Origin: CAZTJA01 sp964613745
GTDB lineage: Bacteria; Desulfobacterota; Desulfomonilia; Desulfomonilales; Desulfomonilaceae
Assembly: GCA_964613745.1 (NCBI GenBank)
Contig: CAZTJA010000124.1
Coordinates: 1-8,513, forward strand
Reading direction: 5' to 3'
DNA: 8,513 nt
The number at the start of each line of letters is the position of its first letter. The stretch's first letter is position 1. Position numbers and translations under genes: made by a program. Positions 6,926-8,513 of the stretch are shown one piece after another. The notes under the pieces were generated by a model. That model searched no databases. It had not been told where the DNA came from and saw nothing but the letters and a program-made list of their open reading frames with translations.

Positions 6926-7378
6926 ATGGTTACACGTATCTTCACGGCGGTCCTGTGTTTAGTGGTGATGACTTCCCTGCCGGCAATGGCATCATATTGC
7001 GGCCCTATGGGTTGTCCTCCTCAAAAAGTTATGGCTCCTCCGATGCCCGGGTTCCAGCCTATGCCTATGCAAGCGGCTATGCCTGTCCCCGGTCCTATGA
7101 TGGGAGCCCCAAATTGTCCTCCGCCTTGCCCTCCGCCAATGTGCGGCCCGAAGCAGGGCGATGGTTTTAATCCATTATCCGCGATTTTTTCGGTTATCAC
7201 TTTCCCCTTCAGACTCCTTGGGGGACTGTCGAGCAACAATTGTCAACCCATGTGTCCTCCGCCTTCTTGTGTGCCGATGTGTGCACCGCAATGCGGACCT
7301 CCTCCTATAACCAAGTGCAAACCCGAAGGTTTGCCCAAGAGAGCATCTGCAGTTAAATACAGCCCCATGGGCTATTGA
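6926..7378 (+). CDS. Small exported Cys/Pro/Met-rich protein of unknown function
   Basis: I do not recognise a family for this 150-residue protein. Residues 1-22 form a signal peptide ending in AMA, so cleavage before S23 is likely and the mature chain is about 128 residues. That chain has 11 cysteines, 12 methionines and about 33 prolines. The motif NCxPxCPPPxC occurs twice, at 63-73 (NCPPPCPPPMC) and 105-115 (NCQPMCPPPSC), flanking a hydrophobic segment at 79-101 (FNPLSAIFSVITFPFRLLGG). More cysteines follow at 119, 123 and 131. Residues 36-60 are a Met/Pro run. The spacing suggests either a disulfide-bonded envelope protein or soft-metal binding (Cu, for example), and neither is shown. The hydrophobic segment might associate with membrane. 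It is a single-gene unit with its own promoter and terminator. Composition and signal peptide make a real gene likely. Confidence 0.8.
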   Translation: MVTRIFTAVLCLVVMTSLPAMASYCGPMGCPPQKVMAPPMPGFQPMPMQAAMPVPGPMMGAPNCPPPCPPPMCGPKQGDGFNPLSAIFSVITFPFRLLGGLSSNNCQPMCPPPSCVPMCAPQCGPPPITKCKPEGLPKRASAVKYSPMGY

Positions 7379-7455
7379 GTTTCCGGAGGGAATGGGAGTT
7401 TATATAAGGTGATCATGTTTCGGGAATTATCCTGGACCTGAGACCAACATCCAAC

Positions 7456-7492
7456 GAAGCACCCTAAATAATTAGACTCTTCAAGGTGCTTC
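7456..7492 (+). repeat. Inverted repeat in the 3' region of the Cys-rich gene
   Basis: GAAGCACC (7456-7463) and GGTGCTTC (7485-7492) are perfect 8-base arms around a 21-base loop. The loop begins with a nested CTAA-ATAA-TTAG mini-hairpin (7464-7475), and AATTAG (7470-7475) could instead pair with CTAATT (7493-7498). No T-run follows, so it is not a terminator by itself. It lies between the stop codon and the real terminator at 7528. Confidence 0.5.
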
Positions 7493-7527
7493 CTAATTGT
7501 AAACGCGGATAAGGATGAATTGCAATC

Positions 7528-7550
7528 AGGACGCTTCGGCGTCCTTTTTT
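7528..7550 (+). terminator. Strong UUCG-loop intrinsic terminator
   Basis: AGGACGC (7528-7534) and GCGTCCT (7539-7545) enclose the stable TTCG tetraloop and run into six T residues (7545-7550). It ends plus-strand transcription from the Cys-rich gene, 15 bases before the convergent LOG-family stop codon. It leaves an unusually long 3' untranslated region of about 150 bases. Confidence 0.92.
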
Positions 7551-7565
7551 ATTGTACAAACAACA

Positions 7566-8222
7566 TCAAACGATCACTATTCTCTTTATCGCTGCTACCG
7601 CTGCCGCAGGATCGTCTATGCACTGGAAAAGATCCATATCGTCCGGACAAATCATGCCGTGCTTCATCAGCATGCTTTTCTTAATCCATGCAATCATGTC
7701 CTTCCAGTAATCTTTGCCGAGCAGAATAACCGGGAAAGGTTTGATGCGGTTTGTCTGTATGAGCGTCAAAGATTCGAACAACTCGTCCATAGTGCCGAAA
7801 CCGCCCGGCAAAATGATGTATGCGACGGCATATTTCACGAACATTACTTTACGAATAAAAAAATACCTGAAATTTATCTTGATGTTCGCATAGGGGTTCG
7901 CTGCCTGCTCTTTCGGCAACTGTATGCATAATCCCACCGATTTTCCTTTGGCTTCTGCTGCTCCACGGTTTGCCGCCTCCATTGCGCCGGGGCCGCCTCC
8001 GGTTATCACGGAAAATCCGGCTTCGGCCAGCAGCCGTCCGACTTGACGTCCCATCTGGTAGATCGGATCGGACTCCGTTATGACCGATGAACCGAAAACC
8101 GATACGGCTGGATAGATTTCCCCCAAAGTTTCAAAACCTTCAACGAATTCAGAAATAATCCGAAAAATGCGCCAGCTGTCTTTTATGTTGAATTCGTCGA
8201 TGACGTACTGTCTTTCGGGCAT
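7566..8222 (-). CDS. LOG-family (TIGR00730-type) Rossmann-fold protein, possible nucleotide 5'-monophosphate phosphoribohydrolase
   Basis: This 218-residue cytoplasmic protein has the LOG/lysine decarboxylase-like signature: GGGPGAMEAANRGA at 75-88 and PGGFGTMDE at 139-147, with R124-K125 before it. These form the nucleotide-binding and catalytic site in LOG enzymes, which cleave nucleoside 5'-monophosphates such as cytokinin nucleotides or AMP/IMP to base plus ribose 5-phosphate. The old label 'lysine decarboxylase' for this family is misleading. The N-terminal extension RIISEFVEGFETLGEI is typical of the longer bacterial subgroup. The frame is open upstream to 8306, but the ATG at 8222-8220 is chosen: AGAGG lies 5 bases before it, and the 8306 start falls in the -35 box. 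Substrate is not predictable from sequence. It is convergent with the Cys-rich gene. Confidence 0.93.
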   Translation of the reverse strand: MPERQYVIDEFNIKDSWRIFRIISEFVEGFETLGEIYPAVSVFGSSVITESDPIYQMGRQVGRLLAEAGFSVITGGGPGAMEAANRGAAEAKGKSVGLCIQLPKEQAANPYANIKINFRYFFIRKVMFVKYAVAYIILPGGFGTMDELFESLTLIQTNRIKPFPVILLGKDYWKDMIAWIKKSMLMKHGMICPDDMDLFQCIDDPAAAVAAIKRIVIV

Positions 8223-8227
8223 ATTTT

Positions 8228-8232
8228 CCTCT
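8228..8232 (-). promoter_or_regulatory. Ribosome binding site that decides the LOG-family start
   Basis: On the minus strand AGAGG (8232 to 8228) lies 5 bases before the ATG at 8222. It supports the shorter 218-residue product over the 246-residue frame beginning at 8306. Confidence 0.7.
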
Positions 8233-8277
8233 GTAGTTATATGAATTTGTGGATTATTCGTGAGAATGGATCTGCGG

Positions 8278-8306
8278 ATTCTAAGAGTCTGAAGGTGGAT
8301 TGTCAA
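8278..8306 (-). promoter_or_regulatory. Near-consensus sigma-70 promoter for the LOG-family gene
   Basis: On the minus strand a perfect TTGACA (8306-8301) and TAGAAT (8283-8278, one mismatch) are separated by exactly 17 bases. Transcription would start near 8271, giving a leader of about 50 bases. Confidence 0.75.
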
Positions 8307-8315
8307 TTAAAACGA

Positions 8316-8331
8316 TGGAACCTATGTTCCA
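8316..8331. repeat. Inverted repeat next to the LOG-family -35 box
   Basis: TGGAAC (8316-8321) and GTTCCA (8326-8331) are perfect 6-base arms around CTAT, ending 9 bases upstream of the minus-strand -35 box. A second pair, ACGGA (8331-8335)/TCCGT (8347-8351), adjoins it. An operator role is possible, but short arms can arise by chance. Confidence 0.35.
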
Positions 8332-8388
8332 CGGATGAATCATTACTCCGTCGTTAAGTGCGGCGTGTCCTGGATTTCCGTTTTTGAG

Positions 8389-8416
8389 TTGATTCTTCCG
8401 AAAAAACCGGTATACT
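8389..8416 (+). promoter_or_regulatory. Promoter for the tRNA-Leu gene
   Basis: TTGATT (8389-8394) and TATACT (8411-8416) are separated by 16 bases. Transcription would begin within a few bases of the mature tRNA 5' end at 8425, leaving little or no leader for RNase P to remove. Confidence 0.62.
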
Positions 8417-8424
8417 TGGCCCAT

Positions 8425-8511
8425 GCTCGGATGGCGGAATTGGTAGACGCAGTGGACTCAAAATCCACCGCCGGCAACGGTGTGCGAGTTCGACTCTCGC
8501 TCCGAGCACCA
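8425..8511 (+). tRNA. tRNA-Leu (anticodon CAA), complete with encoded CCA
   Basis: The acceptor stem GCTCGGA (8425-8431) pairs with TCCGAGC (8501-8507), followed by discriminator A and an encoded CCA (8509-8511). The anticodon stem GTGGA/TCCAC encloses the loop CTCAAAA, placing anticodon CAA at 8459-8461, which reads UUG. A long variable arm (CCG/CGG pairing around GCAA) marks it as a class II tRNA. The T arm is GCGAG-TTCGACT-CTCGC. A D-arm with TTGGTAGA is present. The 87-base length fits Leu. The acceptor, anticodon and T stems have no mismatches. Confidence 0.97.
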
Positions 8512-8513
8512 AC

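Noticed and set aside
7390..7435. Tiny open frames of 6-8 codons after the Cys-rich gene
   Set aside because: They are too short and lack convincing ribosome binding sites, so coding cannot be supported.
7515..7931. Plus-strand 138-codon open frame
   Set aside because: It starts across the UUCG terminator and is antisense to the LOG-family gene, whose motifs are unambiguous.
8223..8306. Longer N-terminus for the LOG-family protein
   Set aside because: The 8306 start coincides with the -35 box. The start at 8222 has a good ribosome binding site and fits the family N-terminus.
1..8513. CRISPR array, insertion sequence, phage genes or a defence system
   Set aside because: I saw no regularly spaced repeats, transposase, integrase, toxin-antitoxin or defence-type motifs on either strand.

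Overview
The window looks like ordinary chromosome from a Gram-negative bacterium, in a draft or metagenome assembly: an exact 100-base N run interrupts one gene. GC content is moderate by eye. The mix of a short CstA-type transporter, an AMIN-domain exported protein, full-length MnmG and unfamiliar proline-rich secreted proteins suggests a deltaproteobacterium (Desulfobacterota), but nothing here proves that. No CRISPR array, insertion sequence, phage gene or other mobile element was seen.

Layout. Positions 1-1005 (minus) hold most of an Old Yellow Enzyme-type flavin oxidoreductase whose C-terminus lies off the left edge. A divergent 320-base intergenic region follows, with a good promoter and a structured leader for a cstA-type transporter (1326-3137, plus), which ends at its own terminator. 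Next on the plus strand is an exported AMIN-domain protein (3348-4601) with a clear extended -10 promoter, a signal peptide and a proline-rich stretch broken by the gap. A terminator separates it from the convergent mnmG (4659-6539, minus). A 386-base divergent region then leads to a small exported Cys/Pro/Met-rich protein of unknown function (6926-7378, plus), followed by a structured 3' region and a UUCG-loop terminator. The convergent LOG-family gene (7566-8222, minus) has a near-consensus promoter. The window closes with a complete tRNA-Leu(CAA) gene (8425-8511, plus) behind its own promoter.

The genes do not form one operon or pathway. They are single-gene units, most with a recognisable promoter and several with a terminator, so function must be read gene by gene. 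Themes are nutrient uptake (CstA), tRNA supply and modification (tRNA-Leu, MnmG), nucleotide or general metabolism (LOG, flavin reductase) and the cell envelope (AMIN protein, Cys-rich protein).

The least explained items are the Cys-rich exported protein, with its duplicated NCxPxCPPPxC motif, and the cstA leader, with two mutually exclusive hairpins. No convincing multi-gene novel system was found.
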